In this document: piece after piece, positions 37,490-45,429 of the stretch | How the letters are laid out: each line of letters starts with the position of its first letter | Numbering within the stretch: the first letter of the stretch is position 1 | From: Anaerolineaceae bacterium | Lineage (GTDB): Bacteria; Chloroflexota; Anaerolineae; Anaerolineales; Anaerolineaceae | Length of the DNA stretch: 64,000 bases | Direction: 5' to 3' | Assembly: GCA_029975475.1 (NCBI GenBank) | Contig: JARKPB010000008.1 | Span: 620,001 to 684,000, forward strand | Notes under the pieces: model-generated | What the model saw: the letters and a program-made list of their open reading frames with translations, nothing else | Databases searched by the model: none | What the model was told of the DNA's origin: nothing | Translations under genes and position numbers: made by a program

Positions 37490-39343
37490 ATGGCTATTCG
37501 AACGGATCTGCGAAATATTGCGATTATTGCCCATGTTGATCATGGTAAAACAACGCTGGTGGACGGGCTGTTAAAGCAGGCTCGCGTTTTCAGGGAAAAC
37601 CAGCAGGTTGTTGAACGCGTCATGGATTCCAACGATCTTGAACGAGAACGCGGCATCACGATTCTGGCAAAAAACACAGCCATTATGATCCCGCATCCTG
37701 ATACCGGCGAAATGGTAAAAATCAATATTGTCGATACGCCCGGGCATGCGGATTTTGGCGGGGAAGTGGAGCGCGTTTTAAATATGGTGGACGGCGTTTT
37801 GCTGCTGGTGGATGCTGCCGAAGGTCCGATGGCGCAAACAAGATTCGTCCTAAAAAAAGCGCTGGCTCGGGGTTTAAAAGCGATTGTTGTGATCAATAAG
37901 ATGGATCGAAAGGACGCTGACCCGGATCAGACCTTAAATGCGACCTTTGACCTATTTATCGAACTGGGGGCGACTGACGAACAGGCGGATTTTCCGGTTA
38001 TTTACGCCAATGCGATTACCCAGCAGGCGGGATTAACCCCCAGCTTATCACCTGATCTTCAACCTTTGTTCAGGGCAATCCTGGATCATATTCCCGGTCC
38101 CAATGTTGACCGCACCGCGCCGTTCCAAATGCTGGTTACCAACCTCGGATACGATGATTACCGCGGCATTACCGCGGTGGGGCGGATATTTTCGGGAAAA
38201 ATCACCGCGGGGCAGGCTGTGGCGCGAATAAAAACCGACGGCACGATCCTGCCGGAGCGGGTTCGTTACCTGTACGTCCATCAAGGTTTGGAGAAAGTTG
38301 AAGTTGAAGAAGCCGAAGCAGGCGAAATTATTGCTTTGGCTGGGCTTGAAGGAATTGAAATTGGCGAAACACTGGCTGATCCTGAATCACCGGTTCAGCT
38401 TCCGCCAATTACTGTAGAAGAACCCACCGTTCGGATGACATTCGGGGTAAACACCTCGCCGTTTGCCGGCCGGGAGGGGAAATGGGGCACATCTCGCAAG
38501 CTGCGGGAACGGTTATTCTCCGAGCTGCGCAACAACGTGGCGTTGCGTGTAGCCGAGACAGAAACGGCGGATACCTTTCTGGTATCTGGGCGCGGCGAGC
38601 TTCACCTCGCTATACTGATCGAGACAATGAGAAGGGAAGGATATGAGTTTCAGGTTTCCAGGCCGGAAGCCATTTTGCAAAAAGGCGCTGACGGCGAAAT
38701 CTTGGAGCCATACGAAGAAGTTCATATCGAAACGAGCGCGGAAACTGTCGGCACCGTTGTAGAAATGCTTGGCTCGCGAAGGGGCCGAATGGTTGATTTG
38801 CGGAATAATCCCGATAATTCTGTCCACCTAACCTATATTGTTCCCACCAGGGGATTGCTCGGATTTCGATATCAATTCTTGACGGCAACACGCGGCATGG
38901 GGGTTATCAACACCATTTTTAAAGAGTATGGGCCCTTTGCAGGTCCAATTCTATCGCGCACAACCAGTTCTCTGGTTGCTTGGGAGAACGGGACAACCAC
39001 CACTTACGGCTTAAAAAATGCAGAAGAACGCGGCACATTGTTTGTAGAAGCCGGTGTTGAGGTGTATGAGGGGATGGTGATTGGTGAAACGTTGCGCCCT
39101 GAAGATGTGGTAGTGAATGTGTGTAAGAAAAAACACCTGACCAACATGCGCGCTGCCGGCAAAGACATCGAATACAGGCTGACACCGCCGCGGGAAATGA
39201 GCCTCGATCAGGCGCTAGAATATCTGGCAGATGATGAGTTGCTGGAAGTCACCCCGCTCGCCTTCCGTATTCGAAAGCGAATCCTGGATACGGAAGAACG
39301 CGGAAAGCAAACGAAAAAAGCCAAAGAAATGTTGGAGCAGTAA
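37490..39343 (+). CDS. typA: Translational GTPase BipA/TypA
   Basis: 617 residues from the ATG at 37490 (AAGGAA upstream); the GTG at 37475 is less likely. G1 AHVDHGKTT, switch [20 protein letters not shown] and the domain order of EF-G-like GTPases without domain IV are seen. The TypA C-terminal domain has [12 protein letters not shown]. TypA binds the ribosome and helps 50S assembly and stress growth. Length and motifs are normal. Confidence 0.97.
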   Translation: MAIRTDLRNIAIIAHVDHGKTTLVDGLLKQARVFRENQQVVERVMDSNDLERERGITILAKNTAIMIPHPDTGEMVKINIVDTPGHADFGGEVERVLNMVDGVLLLVDAAEGPMAQTRFVLKKALARGLKAIVVINKMDRKDADPDQTLNATFDLFIELGATDEQADFPVIYANAITQQAGLTPSLSPDLQPLFRAILDHIPGPNVDRTAPFQMLVTNLGYDDYRGITAVGRIFSGKITAGQAVARIKTDGTILPERVRYLYVHQGLEKVEVEEAEAGEIIALAGLEGIEIGETLADPESPVQLPPITVEEPTVRMTFGVNTSPFAGREGKWGTSRKLRERLFSELRNNVALRVAETETADTFLVSGRGELHLAILIETMRREGYEFQVSRPEAILQKGADGEILEPYEEVHIETSAETVGTVVEMLGSRRGRMVDLRNNPDNSVHLTYIVPTRGLLGFRYQFLTATRGMGVINTIFKEYGPFAGPILSRTTSSLVAWENGTTTTYGLKNAEERGTLFVEAGVEVYEGMVIGETLRPEDVVVNVCKKKHLTNMRAAGKDIEYRLTPPREMSLDQALEYLADDELLEVTPLAFRIRKRILDTEERGKQTKKAKEMLEQ

Positions 39344-39413
39344 TTTCGATCGGAGTGCTTGGGTTTATTCGCAGTCAGCGCGAAGGCGTCAGAGATCGGG
39401 TGGGACATCTCGA

Positions 39414-40055
39414 TTATATGGCGCCTTTCGCAAATAAAACCGTCATCACACCGATATACCAGTGGATAAGAAACGGGTAAAGAAACGAGCGCGTTCTCCA
39501 TGCAATCCATCCAAATACCGCGCCGCCAAAAATGCAGCTGATGGTCTCAAGCTGTGGTTTCCCGAAATGGGCAATTGTGAATGGTACTGCCTGAAGCCAG
39601 ACAGCATAAGAGCCGGCGATTCTTGCCAGACCGAATAATAAAAATCCGCGAAAAAAGAATTCCCATCCAAATAAATCAGCCGCAGTGTATCCGATGGTTT
39701 CGGCCAGGTTCCCATACCATGACCCGTAATAAGCTTGAAAATCCGGTGTCCTTGCCACAACAAATAAGACAGCCGTCATAACCGCCGAGCACAACAGGGT
39801 GAGTTTTATCCCCGTGCGCCAGTCTCCCAAACCAAAACCGTAGCGTCGCGGATTTTCGCGAAAACCCGCTACGATGATGGCCAACGGGAGAACCAGATAG
39901 AGCAATATTCCATCCAGGTAAATATTTCCAGTGAATTGGTTGTAAAACCGAACTGTCAGTATCAGGGTGGAAACAATGATAACGGTGATTGCCTTCCAGT
40001 CCGTTTGTAACTTCTTTTTAAGTATAGTGTCATGGATATATTGAAGTTTTTTCAT
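39414..40055 (-). CDS. CPBP-family intramembrane protease-like protein
   Basis: 213 residues with about six membrane helices. The CPBP (Abi, Rce1-like) motifs appear as GWEFFFRGFLLF and FTIAHFGKP. The first motif normally reads EExxxR; here the first Glu is Trp (WEFFFR), while Glu, Arg and the later His remain. This could reduce or alter protease activity. The start is taken at ATG 40055. No neighbour in the same operon. Confidence 0.75.
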   Translation of the reverse strand: MKKLQYIHDTILKKKLQTDWKAITVIIVSTLILTVRFYNQFTGNIYLDGILLYLVLPLAIIVAGFRENPRRYGFGLGDWRTGIKLTLLCSAVMTAVLFVVARTPDFQAYYGSWYGNLAETIGYTAADLFGWEFFFRGFLLFGLARIAGSYAVWLQAVPFTIAHFGKPQLETISCIFGGAVFGWIAWRTRSFLYPFLIHWYIGVMTVLFAKGAI

Positions 40056-40079
40056 AATAGAATGCTTGTGCCGTATAAT
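40051..40079 (+). promoter_or_regulatory. Promoter of the terC-like gene
   Basis: TTCATA (40051-40056), 17 bases, TATAAT (40074-40079); the start would be near 40086, with AGGGAGTG before the ATG at 40109. It overlaps the 5' end of the divergent CPBP gene. Confidence 0.55.
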
Positions 40080-40108
40080 GTTTTTTTCACCAGATCAGGG
40101 AGTGTAAA

Positions 40109-40975
40109 ATGGACTGGAGCATCCCATTAATTATATTGCAGCTCATCATCCTGGAAGGACTGTTGTCCATTGACAACGCTGCTGTGCTCGGCGCTCTGGT
40201 TACCCGACTGCCCGACGATAAAACAATAGACTGGCCTGCTTCTTTTCAAAAAGTTGGCCACGCCCTGGACAAAGTGCTCGGGAACCAGCGTATGGCCGCT
40301 TTGCGGGTAGGTCTGCTTGGCGCATACGCAGGCCGCGGATTGATGCTGGTTTTGGCGTCATTTATTATTCATAATCCCTGGCTAAAGGTCCTTGGCGCAG
40401 CCTACCTCATTCATCTCGCGTTTGATAATCTTGGCACACCGGATGAAAGCGACACAGAAGGGGATCTTAAAAGCACCAGGGCAACGTCTTTCTGGGGGAT
40501 TGTAATCACGGTTGAAGTGGCGGACCTTGTGTTCAGTCTGGACAATGTCGTTGCCGCTGTCTCTCTTTCCAGCCGCTTATGGGTGGTTATGATCGGTGTG
40601 GCGATTGGCATTCTTTTTATGCGTTTTGCTGCCGGCATCTTCAGTTACCTGGTTGAAAAGGAGCCGGTCCTCAAACCGGCTGCTTATCTACTGGTTCTGA
40701 ATATTGGCATCGAGCTGCTGCTTGAGGAATTCGCAGGGGTTGAAATTGGGGATTGGCTGCGTTTTGGTATTTCTGCCGGGACAATTGCGCTGGCGCTTTT
40801 ATACGCGAATATCCCGTTTTTCAAAATATTCCGCCCTGCGCTTTTATGGTTCGCGCAGGGCTTTTCCAGGATAAACGGGCTGGTCAACTGGGCGTTAATC
40901 CCCTTATTTAGCCTTCTGTCCTTAATATTTGATGGAATAAAATTCTTGTTTCGTAAGCCAGAGATCGCGGATTAG
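40109..40975 (+). CDS. TerC-family membrane protein
   Basis: 288 residues with seven to nine membrane helices and the TerC signatures LEGLLSIDNAAVLGALV near the N-terminus and VEVADLVFSLDNVVAAV in the middle. The acidic residues in the helices are retained. TerC proteins are linked to metal (Mn2+) export and to metallation of secreted enzymes. The longer loop (KKVGHALDKVLGNQR) is normal for this subgroup. The stop overlaps the end of the convergent GNAT gene by four bases. Confidence 0.88.
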   Translation: MDWSIPLIILQLIILEGLLSIDNAAVLGALVTRLPDDKTIDWPASFQKVGHALDKVLGNQRMAALRVGLLGAYAGRGLMLVLASFIIHNPWLKVLGAAYLIHLAFDNLGTPDESDTEGDLKSTRATSFWGIVITVEVADLVFSLDNVVAAVSLSSRLWVVMIGVAIGILFMRFAAGIFSYLVEKEPVLKPAAYLLVLNIGIELLLEEFAGVEIGDWLRFGISAGTIALALLYANIPFFKIFRPALLWFAQGFSRINGLVNWALIPLFSLLSLIFDGIKFLFRKPEIAD

Positions 40976-41415
40976 CAATTGAGCTTTTTCTCCATCCACA
41001 TCATCTGCAGTTTTCCAAAAAGATTGCCGCTGATCCCTACCTTTGAAAAACCGCACTTTTCATAGAAACCGGTAGCGGTGATGCGGGTTAATGTGCCGAG
41101 GGTATGATATCCTTTCTGACAGCACAGTTTCTCGATTTCATCAACCAGCATCTTGCCAATGCCGCGGTGCTGGTATTTTTCATCCACAGCGATATGACTG
41201 AACTGGCCAACCCCTGGTTCTTTTTCAAATAATTTGGCAGTACCGACGATTTCTCCCGTGTCGCTGTCCACAGCAATAAAATGAGTGCTAATCGGCTCGT
41301 AGTCATCTTTTTCGGTGCCGCGCGGCAGCCCGAGCGGTTCGCGCAGGATTTTGTAGCGAAGCGCGTAAAGCTTCTTAAAATCCTCTTTCGTCTCCGGATG
41401 GCGTATGACGATCAT
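40972..41415 (-). CDS. GNAT N-acetyltransferase
   Basis: 147 residues with a complete GNAT core. The first strand and helix (HPETKEDFKKLYALRYKILRE) are of the YitH/ElaA-like group. SHIAVDEKYQHRGIGKMLVDEIE is motif A with the acetyl-CoA loop. The C-terminal motif TATGFYEKCGF is also clear. It acetylates an unknown amine. A stretch of about 50 bases follows before the MoaD-like gene with no feature. Confidence 0.93.
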   Translation of the reverse strand: MIVIRHPETKEDFKKLYALRYKILREPLGLPRGTEKDDYEPISTHFIAVDSDTGEIVGTAKLFEKEPGVGQFSHIAVDEKYQHRGIGKMLVDEIEKLCCQKGYHTLGTLTRITATGFYEKCGFSKVGISGNLFGKLQMMWMEKKLNC

Positions 41416-41464
41416 GGGTGATTTCCTTAGAATGGGATACGAAGATTATAGCACCAATAAAAAT

Positions 41465-41689
41465 CTACCCCCCACCGACAATTCCCAGCACTACTATGCT
41501 ATCACCGTTCTGGATAATATATTCTTTGTTCCTCACTTCCTGGTTCACAATGACCAGTGCGACCAGGAAGGGAGGGATGCCGACTTGCTGCAAGGCAGCA
41601 GAGATCGAAATTCCGTCAGGTACTTCGACCTCTGCCTGCCCGCCGCAATAGTCTTTTAGAAAAGCCGCTGGTTTTAACGTCGCTGGCAT
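41465..41689 (-). CDS. MoaD/ThiS-like sulfur carrier protein
   Basis: 74 residues with a beta-grasp pattern and the C-terminal Gly-Gly (IVGGG) that becomes a thiocarboxylate. In this family it donates sulfur to molybdopterin or thiazole. Here its ATG overlaps the TGA of an AOR gene (TGATG). That context suggests a role in making the tungstopterin cofactor of the AOR. Similar MoaD-AOR pairs are common in anaerobes. Confidence 0.85.
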   Translation of the reverse strand: MPATLKPAAFLKDYCGGQAEVEVPDGISISAALQQVGIPPFLVALVIVNQEVRNKEYIIQNGDSIVVLGIVGGG

Positions 41690-43512
41690 CAGTTAGCAAA
41701 CGCTGTCAGCCCAAGCTCTTCCAGTTTTTCAGGCCTGGGCCTACCATTGGTATCCCAACCGCGCTGTTCATAATACATGTCTAACAGTCTGTGCACATCC
41801 TCAAGTTTAGTGATCTGACCGGCGGTGGCCCCGCTGGCAGGAGGTTCTGTATAAAACCGCGGCGCAGGCAGATCCCACGTGCGGTCAAAACCGGGGATTT
41901 CGCGGATCCAGTAGAGACGGTTCAGATTCCAGATCCTTTCGCCGACCTTCTCCAGATCTTCCCAGGTGCGGCGAATTCCGGTGATGGCTTCCAGCGCTGG
42001 CAGATACAAATCGCGGTCAATGGCGAGTTCAACCCACTGCAGGCGGCACGCGCCTAAGACATCAAACATGGGCCTGAAATTTTGCAGCCAGATGATTCGG
42101 GCGACTTTTTCCGGACTGACGATATCGCGGCCCACCTGAAGATCGTAGGTAATCGCCCAGGATCGGTTATGATGAGCGCCTACATCACAGGTCATGTATG
42201 CCAGCAGCATCGCGGTGGCGTTGTGGGTCGCGTAAGCAGATTGCTCCATCCCCTTGACATGGATGGCAAATTGATCGCTGCCTTTGCCCAGTTTCTGCGC
42301 TGCTTGCTTGACCCCAGCCGCTAAAAATTCGCCAAACCCTTGACGGTAGGCAATCTGTTTCAGAAGCGTGAACACGGCTTCGGTGTTACCAAAATTCAGT
42401 TCAAGTCCGCCAGTGTTCTCCTTACTCAATAAGCCCTTCTGGTAACATTCCATTGCCCAGCCAATCACGCCCCCCGCGCTGATCGTATCCAGGCCAAGAT
42501 CGTCTGCGAGGCGGTTCGCCATGGCGACATCCTGAATATCCGCGATACCGAGGTTTGACCCAAGCATGCCAATCGTTTCATATTCCGGTCCTTCAACATA
42601 GGCGGAATATTTTTTTGCTCGGCTGTACTTTCCGCAAGGGGAGGGGCAGCCAAAACATCCCTTGTCCGTGATCACGATTTCTTTGCGCATCACCGGACCG
42701 TACAGGGTTTCACCTTTTTCAAAAGAGCCAGCCGAAAAGTTTCGGGTGGGAAGCGCGCCAACTTCATCGCACCAGCTGGTCACGATGGTTGTTCCATACA
42801 TCTGCCAGGGCTTCAGACCCTCAGCTTCTTTGCAGGCTTTGAAAAGAGCCAGCCCAGCCTGGCGATACGCTTGCAAGTCGGCTGCAGGGATGGACCTAAT
42901 ACCGCGCACAGCAACCGCTTTTACTTTCTTTATCCCCATCAGGGTTCCGACACCGCCGCGGCCCGCCTGGCGGCCGTAGTCATGATTTACAGACGCGAAC
43001 GCCACGCCATTTTCTGCCGCGGGACCAATGACAATTACCTGATATTCTTCTCCCAGAGATTCTTTCAGGTATTTTTCAACCTCAATGGTTCCTTTTCCCC
43101 ACAGGTGGGCTGCATCTTTGATTTCGATTTTGTTATCCGAGATAACCAGATAAACCGGTTTCGGGCTGTTTCCTTCCAGAATAATGCTGTCGATGCCCGC
43201 ATACTTGAGTTCGGCGGTAAAGTGCCCGCCGAGCGAGGAGCTGGCATATCCCCCTGTCAATGGAGACTTACAGGTAAAATCGCATTTCCCAGCGCCGGGG
43301 ATCATCATGCCAGAAAATGGTCCAGACGAGATGATCAATTTGTTTTCTTCGCCGCGCGGATCAGCGCCAGGTGGAACCTCGGTGAACAAAAAATACGCGC
43401 CAAAACCTCGCCCGCCGATGTAGTCCCGGGCGAGATCATCCGGAGTGGCTTGCTTTTTATAAGTGCCCTGCCTTAGATCAACGCGAAGAATTGATCCTCC
43501 ATATCCATTCAT
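41689..43512 (-). CDS. aor: Aldehyde:ferredoxin oxidoreductase (AOR), tungsten type
   Basis: 607 residues, the full AOR length. The N-terminal pterin-binding domain shows GGRGFGAYFLF and GKCDFTCKSPLTGGYASSSLGG; the 4Fe-4S ligands are in CFGCPSPCG and DVLGAC (near 500). The enzyme oxidises aldehydes to acids and reduces ferredoxin, or works in reverse. It sits between a four-cluster ferredoxin-like subunit (overlap ATGA) and a MoaD-like gene. Substrate is unknown; W over Mo is usual for the family but not provable here. Confidence 0.92.
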   Translation of the reverse strand: MNGYGGSILRVDLRQGTYKKQATPDDLARDYIGGRGFGAYFLFTEVPPGADPRGEENKLIISSGPFSGMMIPGAGKCDFTCKSPLTGGYASSSLGGHFTAELKYAGIDSIILEGNSPKPVYLVISDNKIEIKDAAHLWGKGTIEVEKYLKESLGEEYQVIVIGPAAENGVAFASVNHDYGRQAGRGGVGTLMGIKKVKAVAVRGIRSIPAADLQAYRQAGLALFKACKEAEGLKPWQMYGTTIVTSWCDEVGALPTRNFSAGSFEKGETLYGPVMRKEIVITDKGCFGCPSPCGKYSRAKKYSAYVEGPEYETIGMLGSNLGIADIQDVAMANRLADDLGLDTISAGGVIGWAMECYQKGLLSKENTGGLELNFGNTEAVFTLLKQIAYRQGFGEFLAAGVKQAAQKLGKGSDQFAIHVKGMEQSAYATHNATAMLLAYMTCDVGAHHNRSWAITYDLQVGRDIVSPEKVARIIWLQNFRPMFDVLGACRLQWVELAIDRDLYLPALEAITGIRRTWEDLEKVGERIWNLNRLYWIREIPGFDRTWDLPAPRFYTEPPASGATAGQITKLEDVHRLLDMYYEQRGWDTNGRPRPEKLEELGLTAFAN

Positions 43513-43913
43513 GCTGCCACCTCCTCACCGGCTATCCATAACGCGTCTGTTCCGCACACGGCCACACAGTCGCCGCAAAGATCGCATTTCCAGGAGTGCT
43601 GCGCAAGTTCCGTTTTCACAAACATCACACCCTCCGGGCAGGCAGCCACGCAGGCCTCGCATAAATCACAACGTTCAGGAATAACGCGGTAAACCCCATT
43701 GGCATTTTTCTGGATTGCTTCTGTCGGACAGACAGCCGCGCATTCGCCGCATTGCGTGCAAACCTTCAGCTCATATTCTCCGGGTTCGGGGAAATGAAGA
43801 AGAACAAGTAGCGCCGCCATTTTTGGATTCGTCTGCGAAAAGAGGTTAAGGGAGCAGGCTGCCAGGCAGGCCCGACACCCGGTGCACAAAGCTGAATTTG
43901 CGTATAGCCGCAT
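43509..43913 (-). CDS. Polyferredoxin subunit of the AOR operon
   Basis: 134 residues from the ATG at 43913 (AGGAGGAG upstream). Four CxxCxxC-type clusters are seen: CTGCRACLAAC, CTQCGECAAVCP, CDLCEACVAACP and CDLCGDCVAVC. It is like the HycB/AorB electron-transfer chains that take electrons from AOR. It overlaps the AOR start, so the two are co-translated. The last cluster has Val-Cys-Gly instead of CP, a small deviation. Confidence 0.92.
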   Translation of the reverse strand: MRLYANSALCTGCRACLAACSLNLFSQTNPKMAALLVLLHFPEPGEYELKVCTQCGECAAVCPTEAIQKNANGVYRVIPERCDLCEACVAACPEGVMFVKTELAQHSWKCDLCGDCVAVCGTDALWIAGEEVAA

Positions 43914-43959
43914 TTCTCCTCCTGTTTGCTGAGATTTAATCTTGCATTTAACTTTAATG

Positions 43960-43988
43960 GTATTACGCTGTTTTGAATAGCGATGCAA
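43960..43988 (-). promoter_or_regulatory. Promoter of the ferredoxin-AOR-MoaD operon
   Basis: Minus strand TTGCAT (43983-43988), 17 bases, TAATAC (43960-43965). It gives a leader of about 40 bases to the ATG at 43913. Confidence 0.5.
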
Positions 43989-44023
43989 ATCAGCAATGCG
44001 TTACGAGGAACATCACAACCTTG

Positions 44024-44998
44024 TTATTCCTCAATTGCCCGGTGATATCCCTGGTCCAATTCCGAATCGGCGAGGTGAGCATACCGCTGCGTGACGGCGA
44101 TATTTCGATGTCGGGCGAGGGATTGCGCCAGCTTGAGATTATTGGTGCGTTTCAAGATCCGGGTTACAAAATAATGGCGAAAAGAGTGGGGGGTGATGGT
44201 GCCGGCCGCTTCCTGTCCTAAAATCGCTGTAACCCGGGCGGCGACGATATTCCGACCGGTGATCGTGGAAATCGGCAGGATTCTTCTGCCAGCGGCTTTA
44301 TCGTGGCGGGCGAATAACGCCAGGGAGGTTAAGGCTTTGCCGCTGGCACCGTCTTTTGCCGCCCTTGCGCGCAGATAATCGTTTATAGCGCGAAGAGAGC
44401 GGCTTGAAAACCGGATAATATCTTGACGATCGCCTTTACCGATGATCATCGCTTTGCCTTCGATCCAATCAATGTCCCCCCGGCGTAGATTGCAGGCTTC
44501 GTGCACGCGCAGCCCTGTATCTGCGAGGGATAAAATGAAAGCTCTGTCGCGAAGTTCAATCAAACGATCAAGATCTGAAAGTTCCGTGGTGATCGGGGTT
44601 TGCAGGGCTGCGAGAATGTTCTCGATCGCCTCGGCGGGGAATTGGGGCAATCGCAAACCAGGGCGTCTGGCTCGTTGCCGAATCAACAACCGGATTTTGG
44701 GAAGATTCAGATTGCAGATCGATTCCGCGACCAGGTATTCAAAAAATCCTGTTGCCGCAGTGAGGTACAGCCGCTCGGAAGTTGGCGAAAGGTCCTTCAA
44801 CCGGGCAATAAACTGGTTGATGGCGTCCTCGCCAAGGTTTTCTGCCAGCTCCTGCTCAATGAGAATTCCGTGATTCGCCAAAGTCAAAGCGAAGAGGTTT
44901 AACCCATTTTTATAGGTGCGGGCGGTATGTTTGCTGCGCGCCAGCGCAACCGTTTGGAGATATTGATCAATCGCCTGCTGTATGGTGGGACCGTACAT
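44024..44998 (-). CDS. Orphan XerC/D-like tyrosine recombinase
   Basis: 324 residues. The N-terminal SAM-like domain (about 1-100) is followed by the catalytic domain with Arg in DTGLRVHEA, Lys in the KGDRQD strand, HxxR in HSFRHYF, His in ARHRN and Tyr in TQRYAHL. It is complete. No phage genes or tRNA are adjacent, so it may be a solo integrase or a domesticated recombinase such as XerC/XerD. Its 5' side is a 430-base non-coding stretch with a promoter. Confidence 0.85.
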   Translation of the reverse strand: MYGPTIQQAIDQYLQTVALARSKHTARTYKNGLNLFALTLANHGILIEQELAENLGEDAINQFIARLKDLSPTSERLYLTAATGFFEYLVAESICNLNLPKIRLLIRQRARRPGLRLPQFPAEAIENILAALQTPITTELSDLDRLIELRDRAFILSLADTGLRVHEACNLRRGDIDWIEGKAMIIGKGDRQDIIRFSSRSLRAINDYLRARAAKDGASGKALTSLALFARHDKAAGRRILPISTITGRNIVAARVTAILGQEAAGTITPHSFRHYFVTRILKRTNNLKLAQSLARHRNIAVTQRYAHLADSELDQGYHRAIEE

Positions 44999-45429
44999 TG
45001 TTCGTTCCTTTATGCGTATAGGTTATGTGTGAATGCATTCGATAATATCGATCCTCTGTACGCCTGTATGACCACCTGCTTACAGGCACATTGGTAGGGG
45101 GACCCTAAATATGATTGTGGATATGAGCATTCCACAGCGATGCGAAGCGGTTGAGGGGGTTGCAGGTTTGTTCTTATTCTTCTCCCGCACAGATAGGGAT
45201 TGCCTATCTTGCTCAAGCATTACCGAATATGGCACTTTCCAGGCGTTCTTTATGATTAATATAATAATACTTATCGATACCATAGTCAAGTGTCAGTTTT
45301 CACTCCCCCGCACCTACCAGGATTCCTGTGGTAGAAATATTTTGATGGCTACAGATCTTGTTGTTCTGTTTAATACGAAAAGGAATTCGCGCGGAAAAGT
45401 CCAGAAAAAAACTGAATAAATTAAATCCC
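44999..45429. other. 431-base intergenic region with several inverted repeats
   Basis: No convincing gene. It contains a consensus promoter on the minus strand (separate entry). Small hairpins are GCCTGTA-N12-TACAGGC (45062-45087), TGTGGA-N9-TCCACA near 45120, AGATAGG-N5-CCTATCT (45191-45209) and CTACC...GGTAG with inner pairs (45313-45333). A 255-base leader for the recombinase, a recombination site or an uncharacterised RNA are possible. An open frame at 45111-45419 looks non-coding. Confidence 0.45.
45261..45289 (-). promoter_or_regulatory. Strong-looking promoter upstream of the recombinase
   Basis: Minus strand TTGACT (45284-45289), 17 bases, TATTAT (45261-45266): five of six matches in each box. 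The start near 45254 would leave a leader of about 255 bases before the recombinase ATG. Confidence 0.6.

Noticed and set aside
45111-45419. 102-residue plus-strand open frame
   Set aside because: It overlaps the promoter and hairpins, resembles no family, and its residue mix is like random frame translation; the AGGGGG before it is weak support.
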